This document shows, piece by piece, positions 1 through 13,600 of a stretch of 64,000 nucleotides of DNA. Both the position numbers and the translations under genes were made by a program. The stretch's first letter is position 1. Each line of letters begins with the position of its first letter. The notes beneath the pieces are model-generated. The model ran no database searches, was not told the DNA's origin, and saw nothing but the letters and a program-made list of their open reading frames with translations. This stretch comes from Cokeromyces recurvatus (lineage: Eukaryota; Mucoromycota; Mucoromycetes; Mucorales; Mucoraceae), in NCBI RefSeq assembly GCF_025118155.1, contig NW_026251431.1:62001-126000 (forward strand). Direction: 5' to 3'.

Positions 1-430
1 AATCGATCCAGAATCTTTTAAAGAAGAAGTTTCCTGTTGAATTACTTCCTTATTGTTTAAATTTCTTGAATAAGTAATTTTGAAATTATATGTCTTTATG
101 TTTATTGGAGAGCTATGTATAAAAGCCATAAACTCTTCATCAGAACTAATAGTTATAGCTTCATTATTTTTATTATTAGTACTAAAGTAAAAATCAGTGT
201 TATCTTTTATACTAAAAGCTTCTCTAGTCTATCAGACATTAAAAAAAAAAAAAAAAGAAAATAAATAAAATGAACAAAATATTTAATATATCAAATAATT
301 ATAATATACATACAAATTCTTTTAGCTGCGTATACGATATTCCTTTAGTACAGCGTTTATTTGTAAAAAATAATTTAGTATGAACTTCAACATTATCCGA
401 GTTCCATATATTAAATGTTTTAACAGTCAT
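1..430 (-). CDS. Partial gene, PB1/ubiquitin-like N-terminal domain protein
   Basis: Two exons were assembled by eye. The start codon is at 428-430, exon 1 is 314-430 (39 codons), the intron 229-313 has a GTATGT donor and TAG acceptor, and exon 2 (1-228) stays open to the window edge. The joined 115 residues begin MTVKTFNIWNSDN and contain an acidic SSDEEFMAFI stretch. This fits the pattern of PB1-like domains, which have a basic N-terminal strand and a later acidic OPCA-like segment. The rest of the protein lies outside the window, so the full architecture is unknown. Neither exon is long enough to be a conspicuous ORF. The PB1 assignment is inferred from residue pattern only. The gene being real is better supported, by correct splice signals and an unbroken frame. 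Confidence 0.55.
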
Positions 431-453
431 TTGTTAAGGATATATAAAGCATA

Positions 454-488
<35 letters not shown>

Positions 489-1045
489 TTCGAAGGAGGT
501 GAAATAAAAATGGTCATTTCTTTGTTCCTATTCGAGAGTTTTATAAACAACTTAACTGAGGTTAAAAATAGCTTGTAATTAATCATTTTTGAAATAGAAT
601 CCAATAATCCAATTATAATTAAGAATTTCAACCCGACTATTATGAAATAGAAATGGGCTTATGAAAGTCTATTTATTTTAAAAATTTCCATAATTTAAAG
701 TGGTCGTAAAGAATCACATGCTAAATCAATGATTAATTATCATTTTTCTTTGTTAATAATGGCTAGTAAAGAGAAGAATATAAATGATTTTTATTAAATA
801 ATTAGACTATAAATGCGAATAATTCTATTCCTAATTTTATTATTGTATTTTCTATTCATATTAAAAAGTAAGTAGGATATGTAATAGAGCCATCAAGAAT
901 ACGTATAAAGAATAGGATGTTTTATTATGAAAATGAAACAAACCTTAGAAAGCCTAACATAGTCGATTTATTCTTAAAATTTATATATCATTTTTTTTAA
1001 CATACTTCATCAGTATAATATTTAAACAAGAGATTTGCTTATGTA

Positions 1046-1080
<35 letters not shown>

Positions 1081-1711
1081 ATGCTATATAATACTTTCGA
1101 AGCATTGTATAAAAGTAAACTGATAAATAACTTCAGTAGTCCTATACTTGTATTTTAGCATTATGGATTCAACTTAATATTATTCAATTCAGAGATACTT
1201 AATTATGTCTTGATAAGTTACTAATTTATCAGATGATTTTAATTATAACAGCTTAAAGATCAGCCATATTTTGTTAAGAAACTTGCATGTCATATATACT
1301 TCAGTCATTCGTAAATATTAGAAAAAAAAAAAAAGAGTATTATGCCATTAAAATTAGCCTTATTATCATGCTAAGTTATAATAAATTAAAAAAAAAGAAA
1401 AAGAAAAAGAAAAGAAATGCAAAAAAAAAAGTAACCAAAAATATAAATGAAGTGTTTTATTAATGGTATTCTAAATGAGAGGCGTTAGATATATTTCCAA
1501 AATTAAAAAGTTTAGTATTCTCTTGGAATGAATAATATTCTTTCAGATTCTATTCTATTATGAAGTTAGCCTTGTTTGGCGAATAATCACAGATTAAAAA
1601 AACATATTAGAGAAAAAAAAAATAGCAGCAAATAAATATTGACCGTTTTATTATTTACAACATGCGAATGAAGAGAGAAAGGGTATGCAGATAAATTATT
1701 TATATTGAAAA
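431..1711. other. Intergenic, AT-rich, no gene seen
   Basis: The stretch lies between the divergently oriented PB1-like start and the 3' end of the Trk gene. It holds long homopolymers, for example a poly-A of about 30 nt near 457-485 and a poly-T of about 30 nt near 1050-1079. No exon with plausible splice signals and no RNA gene was recognised. Confidence 0.5.
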
Positions 1712-4262
1712 TCAAACACTATTATCATAGAAAATGGAGCATTCATAACCATCTATCGATGCATTCTTTCTGCGAATCATATGGTCTTCTTTTTCTTTTT
1801 GTTCTAATTGTTCTGAAGGAAGCAAAACAGCTCTGTCAATAGAAGCAGGAAGACCTATAGCGATATAGTGTGAATATATATATATATGTATATAACATAG
1901 TATAATCCTAATAAACTCTTTATCATACCTCGATGCCTTCCTCTGTACATTAAAATGATAAGTACTAATTTACTCAAAGTATGATATTGTTGTGATTGTG
2001 AAGTTGATGTATTTGGATAGCCTAGTGAAGCCCCTACATTACCAAAGGCAGAGACACATTCATAAATAATTGAAGACATTGTGATGGGCGAAACTGAAAG
2101 AATCGCTTCTGATTCAATCACACAAATAGCAAAAATAGAGGCAATAACCCAACAGATCTCACTTGTTAATTGATGTTGAATCTGTGTCATCACAAAGAAA
2201 TTAGGTTTTCGTAATATCTTTCGTGAGGTTGTAGCTATGCTTGACATAGTACTGTGTCGTTTAAGTTGACGATGTGCTGAGGAGGACGACATTTCTAAAT
2301 ATTCCATATTTTCATCCTGATTACTATAAATACCTAAAGCTCTTTCCTACAGAAATACAGAAACTACTTCAGTTCATGTGTATTAGCTTACTTTTTTTTT
2401 TCTATACAAATCAATACCTGATACACGTTACTATTTCGCATGGAGATAGCAACTGGATAAACACTAATATACATTGCTACAATAAATATAATTTGTGTGC
2501 CTGGATTTAATTTCATTAAATCAACCACTGCATAACCAGCTACAAAAAAAAAAAAAAAATAAAGGGAGGTTTATGATTAGTTAAAAAAAGTTTCTTTTTT
2601 TTTTTTTTTTTTTTTTTGGGGGGGGGAATTACCATTTCTTGTCGCTACTGATTGAAATAGACCATCTAAAACCCGTGAGCCCCAATCAATTCCTTTCAAT
2701 ACAGGTAACCAATAATTTAAGACTACAAATGCCATAAACTCAACCATCGTGATACCTATCAACACAATCAAGAGCCATCTTGTCTGTGTGGCGGGAAAAA
2801 GAGTGGTATAACAACGACGTGGATGATCTAACAAATACCTGAAAGTTTCCCGACGTATCACATATGACTTTGGTGTCATTTTATAAAGTACCCAAATAAT
2901 GAATCTCAAACAGATAGCATATGCTGTATTTCCCATTAATATCAACAACATTGATAAAATCAACATACATGGTGCAGATTGAAACGGAACCATGCTGGCG
3001 TCTAATGGAATTAGGCCCAGATTATTAAACGACGACATAGAGGAAAAAAATGAAAAAAGCCAAGGATTGATTGGCTTGTTATTAGAGGTACGAAGGACCC
3101 CTTGAGCATAGTTCGAACAAGCAATATAAATTCGAGTCAAGAAGGAAAATAAAATGACATTTCCAAAGTAAAATAGAGGCACAAGATGAGTCAAAAAGTC
3201 AATGGCTCGATACTCAGCTCCTCCCAGTCTGTATCGCTGTTGTCGTGTCAGCTGGCTTTTGTGAATAAGTATATCATTATTGGGTGGTTGTTGATCGTCA
3301 GTAATACCTTGCATAATTTCATCAAAGCGACGGTCATGTTCTAAACGCCGACGAGCCATTTCCCGTTGCTGTCCAATGTTTTCAGCAAATACAATACTAT
3401 GGTTATTAATTGCATTCTGCGGATGGTGTTCATCTTGCTCCATATCATTTATGGTTGATGTTGCGGAGGATCTTATAAATGAGAGATGTTTAGAAACGGT
3501 TTGAGTTAATGGTGTTGGTGGTGGTGGTGGTATTGAATATTCCGCCTTTTCAGACAATATATTCAAGTCCTGATTGATTATTTCTTTTCTTAAATGTATT
3601 TCATTAGGGTATTTAATATCGAGCGGTTTTTGAAGCTCGATGGTTCTTATCGATAGAGCTTCGATATCTTGACTCTCCTTCTTTTTTCTACTAAAATGAT
3701 ATCTTAAATCAAAATGGCTAAAGTCAGCTAAGGAAAGCGGACGAGGTAGAATTGAATGTTGTTGTTTCTTATCAACTTCATTGGCAGTTGTATTAGGTGT
3801 CGATTTAGTCGATATAAGTGATGATCGTCTTTTGCTAGCTCTTTTTCGACGTTGCCTCTCTAATTCTCTTACGTTTCTTTCAAACTTTCGATGGTTGGCC
3901 TCTCGAATCTGCTGTTCTTTATTATATAGCAAGACGTCCTCGAAACGTTTTGAAAAGTAGTGTTTACGGACACAGATGATGATAACTGAGATTATGATAT
4001 GAGACCCAAGGAAGGAACTGAAGAACATGATAACCAATTGCCAAGTAGTAAGAGCAGACATACTGATGGTAATAAGACCTGTATTAGTTATTGAAGTAGT
4101 AGCCATAAAAAGAGCATCGATATAACTCCAGTGTGTTCCTGGCTGAGAATAATAGAGGATTGAGGTCAAAAAGATGAGTAAAAGAATATAAAGATAATGT
4201 AACTCAATAAAGCGAACTTTGTGATGATAAGCCCATTTAATTCGTCTCAATATTTGAGACAT
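1712..4262 (-). CDS. TRK1: Trk-type potassium transporter
   Basis: High-affinity K+ uptake protein of the plasma membrane (TrkH/Trk superfamily, four M1-P-M2 repeats). Exons on the minus strand are 2633-4262, 2418-2539, 1929-2346 and 1712-1854, with GT-AG introns and continuous phase, giving about 770 aa. The N-terminal part has paired hydrophobic segments around a first pore segment (TTSITNTGL), then a long hydrophilic cytoplasmic loop rich in basic and Ser/Pro residues as in fungal Trk1. The C-terminal half carries further membrane segments, the pore-like SFNNLGL segment, the fungal-typical NPGTQ and SVYPVAISMRNSNVYQ region, and a last filter-like SAFGNVGASLGYP. The start is the first ATG of the long exon. 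Exon 1 read through its intron would give a false proline/lysine tail at 2577-2632. The family assignment is firm; which Trk paralogue it is cannot be said. Confidence 0.92.
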
Positions 4263-6647
4263 AATAATAATGATAATAATAAAGGATAAATTAAGGAAGG
4301 GAGAGAAAAGAAAAAAGGCATATGTTTAAATTTTTGACTTTATTAAATAAATTATTGACATTAATAAAGTAGTATAAGGTGTTATTTAAGACAAGTAATT
4401 TGCCCGGGCCGGATCAATATAAGGAGGAAAGAAAATATAAAACCTCTTTAAAGAGAATAGAAGAGAAAACAAATTCAGGAGCTGCTGCTTCCTCTCCCAG
4501 TTGAATAGAATAGGAAATATCAAGTTTGTATAAGTTATTCAATTTGCAAACGTGTTTCGTGTATTTCAATATTTTTTTTTTATTTTACTTGCATATTTCT
4601 TTTGTGTACTATAATAGTTTGATTCTGATAAAAAAAAGTTAAATTAAGATATCACCATCATTTAACGATCAGATTAAGACATTTATATCAATAATTTTCT
4701 CCAGATGAAAATAGAGATGTAGACTGTGCTTTCACCATATATAAACACTTACTAAAATACTAGAACTATTCTAATGTGAACCACATCCTCTGATGCAGTT
4801 TTCTTTTTTTTTTTTTATCAAATCACCTTTAACCTAACCTATTTTCCTTTGCTAAAACCTAACCTTCTCGCTCTGTGACAATATGTTATTTTAGTGAGGC
4901 CATGGCTTGTATAGCTGCTTGGGAGTCCCCTAATGCAGGTAACCAGTTGTAGCGGACAACTTTACAACTTATTTAGTTCCTGATAATATCAATTCCAATA
5001 CCTTTGGCCAACATTTAATTAAATTAATACACAACTTGCCAGACCTACTGAACGTTGATCAAGTCCAGATAGTTTTGATTAGCCAACCGAAATGGCAACT
5101 CTAAAAATTCAAGCAAGGAACAAACCATTATGACATATTGATCATTATTTAGTGATAAAGCAACATAATCAAAGAACAAAGTTCTCACTTACCACCACCA
5201 TTGAGAGTTCTGAAACCAAATGAAACCTATTCCTTCAATTAAAATTTTCATAACAATACTCTAGAACTCAGCAATAATTCAGAAATAACATACCATTCTT
5301 TTTTCTACAACCTTGATTGTCTGAGAACTAAAGTAGTTTTAAATGCCTTTATTATATTTCAACTCATATTCGGGTTTCTATGGAAACCAACATTAATAAT
5401 ATTACTTTATGGATGGTCACTTTTTTTTTGCCATTCCCCTCATTCATAATAATTATGAACAAGAATTCGATAAATAGTTCGAAAATTACCAAAATAACAT
5501 TAAGAATGATTTTGATTCATGTAATCTAAACTTTTTTATGTGGTTCCTAAATACCAATAAAACATGAGATCTTTGCTTATTGGATAGAGCATGCTGTCTA
5601 GTTTGTCAAGGTTCCAGTAAAAAAATAATGGATCTTCCTTGTAAACTTTGAAAGACTACAACTATTACTCTTACCCACAGCTTCTAATAGCTATAAGTAA
5701 AACTCAAAGCATTTTTTATATTGATCACCACAAAAAATCATCGAAAACACAATCATTTTATCGAACGCGATAGGATTATTATGTAATTCGATTTCATAGA
5801 TACTAAACATAATAGTCCCCTCAACCTCATTACAAATTGCTATTATTTATAGTTAAACGAATACATATAAAAGATATGAATAAGGATGAAAAATAAAAGG
5901 AGAAAATAAAATATAGTATCACTTATTTTTATAAGAATAAATGTACGTTATATATGTGCATAGATAGAATAAGATTAACATAAAGATGTTATCATTATTT
6001 ATCGATGAGATTACAGTTATACATCATACAACAATAATGCCGTAATGATAAAAGATGGTAAATAATGTTATACTTTTAAACAGAGTTTTTCTAAAGATGT
6101 TGATATATTTCCTTATGTAATCAGCCAAAAAAAAAAGGGTTCTTATATATGATGGTGAATAAATGACAGCGCATATGAGCATAATAAGTCACAAGCTTAC
6201 ATTTTCCAAAAGCAAGAAAAGCTTACTAATAAAGAAAAAAAATGACTTATGGACAACAGCAACGTTGACTTATTCAAATATATAACCTTCAAAGCATTAT
6301 TGATTAACGAAACCTAATCACTAGCAATTAGTTGTAGTAGTAATTTTTATTACTGGGGCTACTTTATACATTATTTGTATAAATGCTTTAAGATTTTACG
6401 CCAAAAATTTATACTTTAACAAAGAAATATAATTACCTCTTTCATAGATAAGAAGCAAAAGCTTTGAATCCTTCAGAATACCAACTACACAAAAAAAATA
6501 AATAATTTCTTTTCTAGTAGTATTCATATACCCACACCCACACCCACCAATCAGTATGTGGTGGTAGTGTGTGTAATTTATTTTATAACTCAGGTTTCTT
6601 AGCCCTTGAACCTGTTTTAAACAAGGGCATCCTCTTGTCATTTTATA
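4263..6647. other. Intergenic spacer, no gene seen
   Basis: This 2.4 kb AT-rich spacer lies between the Trk start and the bL31m start and should hold both promoters. Near 4827-4865 there are short CCTAAC repeats, and 4880-5000 is slightly richer in GC and may be an old transposon remnant, but no coherent reading frame was found. Confidence 0.45.
6602..6628 (+). promoter_or_regulatory. Short inverted repeat just upstream of the bL31m start
   Basis: GCCCTTG at 6602-6608 and CAAGGGC at 6622-6628 form a perfect 7-bp stem with a 13-nt loop, ending 19 nt before the ATG. It could be an operator-like palindrome or a 5'-UTR hairpin. No function is known and chance cannot be excluded. Confidence 0.25.
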
Positions 6648-7013
6648 ATGTTTCGATTAAAACAACTCACATCAGTAGTTCAAAAAAGACATGCGTCAAC
6701 AAAACCTGAAAAATTCCTTCAAACGATCGTTTTAAGTAATGGGGCAACTTATACCGTTCGTACAACATCACCTACACGTTCGCACATTCGTCTAACTAAA
6801 GATACTCGAAATCATCCACTTTGGAATCCTGCAATTTTGAAAGAAGGTGTGGCTGATGAATCTGAACAATTGACAAAGTTTCAAAAGAGGTTTGGTGATT
6901 TGGATTTATCAGATATTTCATGGATTGAAAGCAATGAAGCTGTTTCAGCTTCTATGAAAAATGCAGTCGCAGCTGGTTCATATAAGAAAAATGTTAAAGG
7001 AAAGAAAAAATAA
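6648..7013 (+). CDS. MRPL36: Mitochondrial large-subunit ribosomal protein bL31m
   Basis: Protein of the mitochondrial ribosome large subunit, homologous to bacterial L31 and to yeast Mrpl36. Intronless, 121 aa. The N-terminus (MFRLKQLTSVVQKRHAS) is basic, hydroxylated and free of acidic residues, as expected of a mitochondrial presequence. It is followed by the family core with NGATYTVRTTSPTRS and DTRNHPLWNP. The tail is lysine-rich (KKNVKGKKK). The start is the first ATG and directly precedes the presequence. The length matches fungal bL31m. It stands alone between two much larger genes. The call rests on recognised core motifs and is confident. Confidence 0.9.
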   Translation: MFRLKQLTSVVQKRHASTKPEKFLQTIVLSNGATYTVRTTSPTRSHIRLTKDTRNHPLWNPAILKEGVADESEQLTKFQKRFGDLDLSDISWIESNEAVSASMKNAVAAGSYKKNVKGKKK

Positions 7014-7690
7014 TGATACTTGTAATATAGAATGAATAAAATGGATTATTATTTAAGCTACTGTATAAAAGAGGAAAAGCGGTGTAGATGGTCTCATTAA
7101 TTAAAGTATACAAATCTACACATGACTCCAAATAGCTTCTGTAAATGACAATACATATTTATTTTATTAGAAAATATAATCAATATATTAAAAAAAAGAG
7201 ACATGATATTATTCATAATGGTTATTAATATATGTTTGTAATATTACGTATATGATATGACTTTTTCTTTTGATATATTAATGTCTCTGCCAATTATAAG
7301 ATTTCAAATCAAAATTTTCATTTTTCATTTTTGAATATAACTTAACATCATTAAATACATTGAAAACTATTATACTGACGATTGGGGTTTTTTTTTATAT
7401 ATATCAAAATTAAACTTCTTTCAAGTTATTATAAGTTTTAAAAATTACTGTTATCATTTAATAATTACATAATCAAGTCTCCTTTTTATATGCATGTCTA
7501 ACAAGCAGAAGACTTGTTAAAGTAGCCACGAGACTTTCCTCATCAGATATTTATTGTTAACTTCAAAAAAGTTTAATTTTTGCTGCTGCATATATTTATG
7601 TGACTTATAATTTTAAACAAAAAATTGGATTTCTTTCACTTTTTTTTATTTTTCTTTATTTGTGTTGCTATTTGTATCTTTACATATAAA
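7014..7690. other. Intergenic spacer upstream of CSF1
   Basis: AT-rich sequence with short T tracts and no recognised gene. An in-frame ATG at 7625 would add 22 hydrophobic residues to the CSF1 N-terminus. It is less likely than the ATG at 7691, because the extension is a Phe/Ile run encoded by a T-rich tract typical of a 5' UTR here. Confidence 0.5.
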
Positions 7691-10600
7691 ATGTCATTTG
7701 CAGATGCAGTGACATCAACTTCTGAATCCAACCTTCAATCATTCAAAGATTTTTGGTTATTTGCTGTTTATTGTCTTGTAGTTATCGTTGTCGTTATTTT
7801 CTTTTATTCTATTTTAATCGAGTACTTGGTCAATGCTTAACTTTTCTTATTAATCAATATACATGGAGAAGATTTAATGCTTATATTGAAGTTGGTTAGT
7901 GCAGTTAAACGTTATATTTTCTTTTCTAATAACTATTTGTATAGATTCTATTCGAGTTTCTTTGTTAGGTGGCCGAATATTGTTTAAAAATTTAAGATAC
8001 TTATCAACAAATCAATCAATTTCAATTCTAAAAGGCCACATTACATTAAGATATTGGCTATTAAATGTACGAAAATCAGAAGATGATAAAAATGGTATAT
8101 ATAATATAATAATATTGCGACCCTTTAATATATTTTTTTTTTTTTTTTTGCGTATTTATGGTTATTATTAGGGAAAACAAGCAATCTACCATGTCGAATT
8201 GTTTGTAGCGTAGAAGGCTTTGAATGGTTTTTTTACAATAATGCACCAGCCTATGATAAAATGAGAGATATTCTTGGATTATCGTCTGTAAACTCTTCTT
8301 CTTCGTCTTTACCTACTGAACAAGAAAAGCTGGCGACAACTGACCTTCGCGGATCTCTTGATCCCGAAAGTCAAACTCCGATATATACAACTAATTCCTT
8401 AATAGAAAGATTAATGCCTCTTCAATTCGAATGTACAACAGGCGCTGTTATGGTTGGTAACACAGATATAAAGTCAATGCTCGTATGTAAAGTTTCCCAA
8501 GCAAGTGGTATTTATAGCATGACAAAGTCAAGATCATCTATGGATTATTATAAATCAGTTATTGATTTTATTTTAAGGAAACCTCAAATCCTTTTAAAAG
8601 ATAACATGGATTATACAGCTGTTGTTGAAGAGGAAACAGCAGAAAGAGTAGCTACGCCTATGCAGAGGATACCGTAAATCTATATTTATGAATATATAAT
8701 TATATACTATTCACGCTCACATTCAAATTTTTTTTCTAGGTTAATTTGGTGGTTATTAAAACCTTTCCGTTATTTATTTTCATTTACATCTACTAGGCAG
8801 TATGGTAAAATGCAACATATGCGAGATATCTTAAGGAATGGAAGAACACAAACACGCTATAATTCAGAAAATGCAACTTATCATGAAGAGTATGCAAGAG
8901 TATCCAATATTGTCGAATGTAACGAAATGGCATTAACTTACTATTCTGATTATGCTGGTAAGAGCAATTGTACAAGAATTAGTAACGTTATACTCAACCC
9001 AATTTTAGGACCTGTACCGATACCCGAAGCAGCTGATTCAAGTTACCCAATAGGTACTGATGTTGGAAATGGAGGTTTACCCCCAGAATGGGGTATTCGT
9101 ATATCATTATGGGACGCAACTATCCATTATGGTCCTTGGGCGGATAGACAGAGATCAGAAATGCTAGATTACTTTTTTCCAAACGCACATCGTGGAAATA
9201 TACCTACACCAAAACTAGTTCCTGGACAACAACGTATACCTACAGCCTTTGAAACTTATATTGAATTTATGAACGAAGGAAAACTGCGTGTACCAACACG
9301 TGAAAAATCAAAGGTAAAAAAAAAAAAAAAAAAATACAAAATTATATTTATATTTATGTGTGATGATAGGATTGGAAATACAGTTCCGGTTTGTCAGATC
9401 TAGATATTGGTTCTGATGGGTATTATACTCGACCATACGGCTGGTTTAATATCAAAGTAGGCGAAGGATCTTACATAAAGGTAATAACACCTTATGTAGT
9501 TGGACCTAATGGACATACAAATAGTATAGATGTTGTTTTAAAAGATATGGATATTACAACAAGTGTAAATTATGCTTCCTTTATTCAATCAAATCGTATT
9601 GAAATTCATATAGAAATGCCAACACCCCTACAATGGAATGGATATCGACATTGGAAATTTAGATTTACACCTAAAAAACCAAATATATTTTTATTAAGAG
9701 ATCATATTTATCTATTACAAGATACCATCAAGGATTGGACTTCCTCTCCACCTACAGATTTACTACACTTTACACCAATGACCTATTCATTAGTATTTAA
9801 TTTAGAAAATCCTATTATTTACCTTTGTGTCAATGAACATAATGTCATTAATAATCCTAATTCAATCGAAGACAATGGTAAACAAGCAAACAAACAAAAA
9901 AAATAAAATAAACAACTTTCTCCTCACAAATGCTTAACTTTTTTTTTGTAGCTTTTCTAAAGCTACAGGGTCATCGACTAAATATCCAAGTAACACTTCC
10001 TTTCACAGAATTTAAACCAGAAACAACAACTATTAAATTTTTTGTTGAAGCAGAACATGGTAGCGCTGGCCTTTCTTTACAAACATCGCATACATTAAGT
10101 GCCTTTATGAGAGAAGATGATGCTCATGCAGCAGTTGCTGTTAATTTAACCATCAATGGTTCCTATGAGTATTATAGTACAGTTGATATCTTAAATCACG
10201 TTGAATCTTGTAACCTTCATATCAAGATCAATGGAGCAACTGTCAAACTCTTTGGTACTTTGATTCGTTACATATTTTTGCTCAAAGATAATTATTTTGG
10301 AGCTTGGAATAATTTTTCAACAATCGATGAATATAGAAGACGAAGAAGTAATCAACAAGAGTGGCTTGAACAAAAAAAGAAACAAGCAGAGGCTAAGGTA
10401 AATAAACAAGCAAACAGAAACAATTGTATTAATATTGAAACTAATAATCATTCTATGTTACAGCCTCTTTCAGATCCATTTGAAGTATATCTTCTATTGG
10501 AATTAGAAGATGGTGTTTTACTTTTCCCAGAAAACCTATATGAATGTTCAAGATATACCCAATTTGAATTCCAAGAATTACAGTTGGAATTGAGAAATTT

Positions 10601-13600
10601 GGATGTTTATCTAGATATGTATTTGAACATCAGTCCTATTACATTAAGTAGAGATAATAATCCACAACATCATGCTAATCAACAAGGATCATTTCGTATC
10701 AAAAATGCGCGAGATCCTAAAAACTATGTCTATATTGATGGTATTAATGTATATGGACATCGACTCTTTGGCCCTTTTCCGGAGTGTTTGACTTATCTTT
10801 GTCATTGGGAGTTTGACATTGGGCAAATTACAGGTGAAATAAAACCATCATTTTTATTAGGCTTATCCTGTTTCGGGCAGTCATTTGCTTATAACCTTAT
10901 TGATGAAGATAACGCGGTTCCTCAAGAAATGGAGTCCAAGAGCTTGCCTGATGTAACTTTTCTAAAGCTTTATGTACGGGAAGTAGATGTTTATTTGATG
11001 AGTATGAGTAGTGCTACAAATATTCGTCTTCAAGATGGCATCTTGCTTGAATTTGATAATCTCATTAATGCTAAATACAGTCAACGTATAACTCTTAAGA
11101 TACCCTCTATATTGACTCGAAGTTTAGCTAATCCTGACCAAACTCGAAATGATCTTTCCTTGGAGGTAAATATGTGTCTTCTATATATATACATATATTT
11201 ATATATATATAAAGCCAATGCTCACTTTTTTATTAATATAGGAAAATGAGTACTCTTGGGTTGAAGTAGCTAAAACTGACCTAGGTTTTAATGTTACTAT
11301 CTTTAGACACACAGCCGTCTGGAAAAAAGCAAGGGACAAACAACAAAATTTTATTAGAACACAGGATTATCCTACACGTCGTTGTGTTCGGCTTTATGAA
11401 GAGCTTGACTCAGTTTCTCAAGCGTCTCAGTCATCTACCCGGTCCATAAATGGGCATCATGTGGGTGTCTTGTATGCTCCTCCTTTTAGACCTTTCATGT
11501 TTGGTCGTGTTGAAGATAAATCAGTTCTTTATGATAGTATATCAACACCCTTATCGGAACAGGACCCCTATATCAGTCGTAGTAATTCAGGTAGTATAGC
11601 CAATATGTGTATGTCATCGTCTGTAAGCAATTTATTTCAAAGTGATGATTCTGATGATGATTCACTTGATAATTACTCAATACAAAGTGCACTTTCTCGT
11701 GGCAATGAGTCCTTCTACACAGCAAAAAATGAAGAAGTATCTGATCAAGATGATTATTCCTTTTTATCTCAAGATGAAGAAAGTGATTCAGCAAGTAATT
11801 CTAATGACTCATCTTCTTCCAGCAGTAATCAAGGAGAATATAGATATAGGAAAATGTCTGAAAAAAACCTAACAACTGCTATACCTCCCTCCATTCCTTA
11901 TAGTGATTATCTTCGACGTTATAAAGTTAATCGATCATATCATGAATTTTATCATGGTAGATTTTTTCATCCTTTTATACCCCCTTGCCAACCTCAATTT
12001 ATACCTGAAAAGGTAAATATACATACATACATATATATTCAGTTAACTTTATTAATAATTTTGCGGGTAGAATTTTGAAGAAAAACAATATCCACTTTAT
12101 GAAAACATCGAAGATAATTTAGCTGATCTCTTTTCTCGTGATATGGAAAACAATCAAAATTTTGATATAGATGATGCTTATGGAGAAGGTAATGAAGTAA
12201 TTGCAACCACTATTATCGAAGCCACTCGGCCTGTCGTTGTACTTGTCACACCTATCTTTGTAAAAATTGTTCAGGAGCTAGCTGAAGAAATTATTAAAGA
12301 TGATTGGGATCTTGAAACTATGCTGGATGCCCTACAAATGAAATACATTGAACAATTGACTCGTTATTTAACAGATCAATACATTTGCACACGTTTTGCT
12401 CTCATTTTACCACAAACTTATCTTCACTTTATTCAAAATGCTATGATGCCGGACGACCTACCCTCTTATAAGCATGGTGAATCATTTGTAAAGACACAAT
12501 ACAATACTGAGGATACAATTCTATGCTCTGCAGATATTTTTTTAAACGATTTTAGAGTGTTTGGTGGTGTCAAATTTGAAGACTATGCCTTTGCAGAGAA
12601 GAAAACTAAGGTAGTTGAATCTAATTTGGTTTTACAGGAGTCTCGTATTCACGTTGATATGGGTGATATGGGAGCTACTATACAATACGTTTCGAAGCAG
12701 CATGAAAGGCAGTCAATTGCATTTGGTATCCCTTATGAGCGCTTAATTAATAAGCAAATGTATGCTACTAATAATGATGACAATGCTCTTGTAGATGAAC
12801 TATATATGCTAGATTTAGCAGTCAAGGGATTTAGTTTCAAATGGCTTGGATCTAAGACTCCCAATTATCTCGAATTAACAATCAAGAATGTAAATAGTAT
12901 TATCATTACTGAATCGATTGAGATTCTGGTAGGTGCTGTTTATTCCTGGCTTGTGTTTGTGGATGACTTAAAAGGTATCCTTGAGAATTTTAAAGACCAA
13001 CGTACTCGGCAAGTTCAATTCTTTATCAATGAGATTGCCAACTTTTCAAATACGCCTAATGTGGTAGGTGATCCTGTATTTTTGACAACACCTACGACTA
13101 TGCTAAGATTGGGATCACGTAATTTTCGAAACGATTGCGGTTGGAAGCTGCTGGCGCGTATGCGTCACTGTCTAAGATCTATGCCTTCTTCAAAACGTGA
13201 GGAGCTTCAATATAGACTTACTTCAGGAGATTCATTTCAAGATATTGACTCAGATGCGATGTACAAAAATGTCATTAGTACTTTTTCAAGATGGCGTAGT
13301 TGGGAGGTCAGCTATAATGATATCATTCATTGCCGTCTCTTTACTCAGCCATTTAAACAAAGTTTGTTAGAAGAGCAAACGAATGACAAAAATACAACTG
13401 ACCAAGTTGTTAAATTCTTGATATCTTCTGCTAATTTTGCTAAAATAAGAATGGGTCAGTTCAAATTTATGATTTATGAAGAGGAAATGATTGAATCATC
13501 TAAAGAAGAGAATAGCATTTTAATTGCACCATTTGAGTTCCTTTTTGAATGCTTGTTTAAATCATCGTCGATATCTGCTGTACCTGAAAGCTATATTAAT

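Noticed and set aside
4827..4865. CCTAAC repeats resembling telomeric DNA
   Set aside because: Only a few irregular units and no match to the TTAGGG repeat expected in Mucorales; likely chance.
11573..11794. Small ORFs inside CSF1 on either strand, also near 14011, 14416 and 16095
   Set aside because: Shadows of the CSF1 coding sequence without independent signals.
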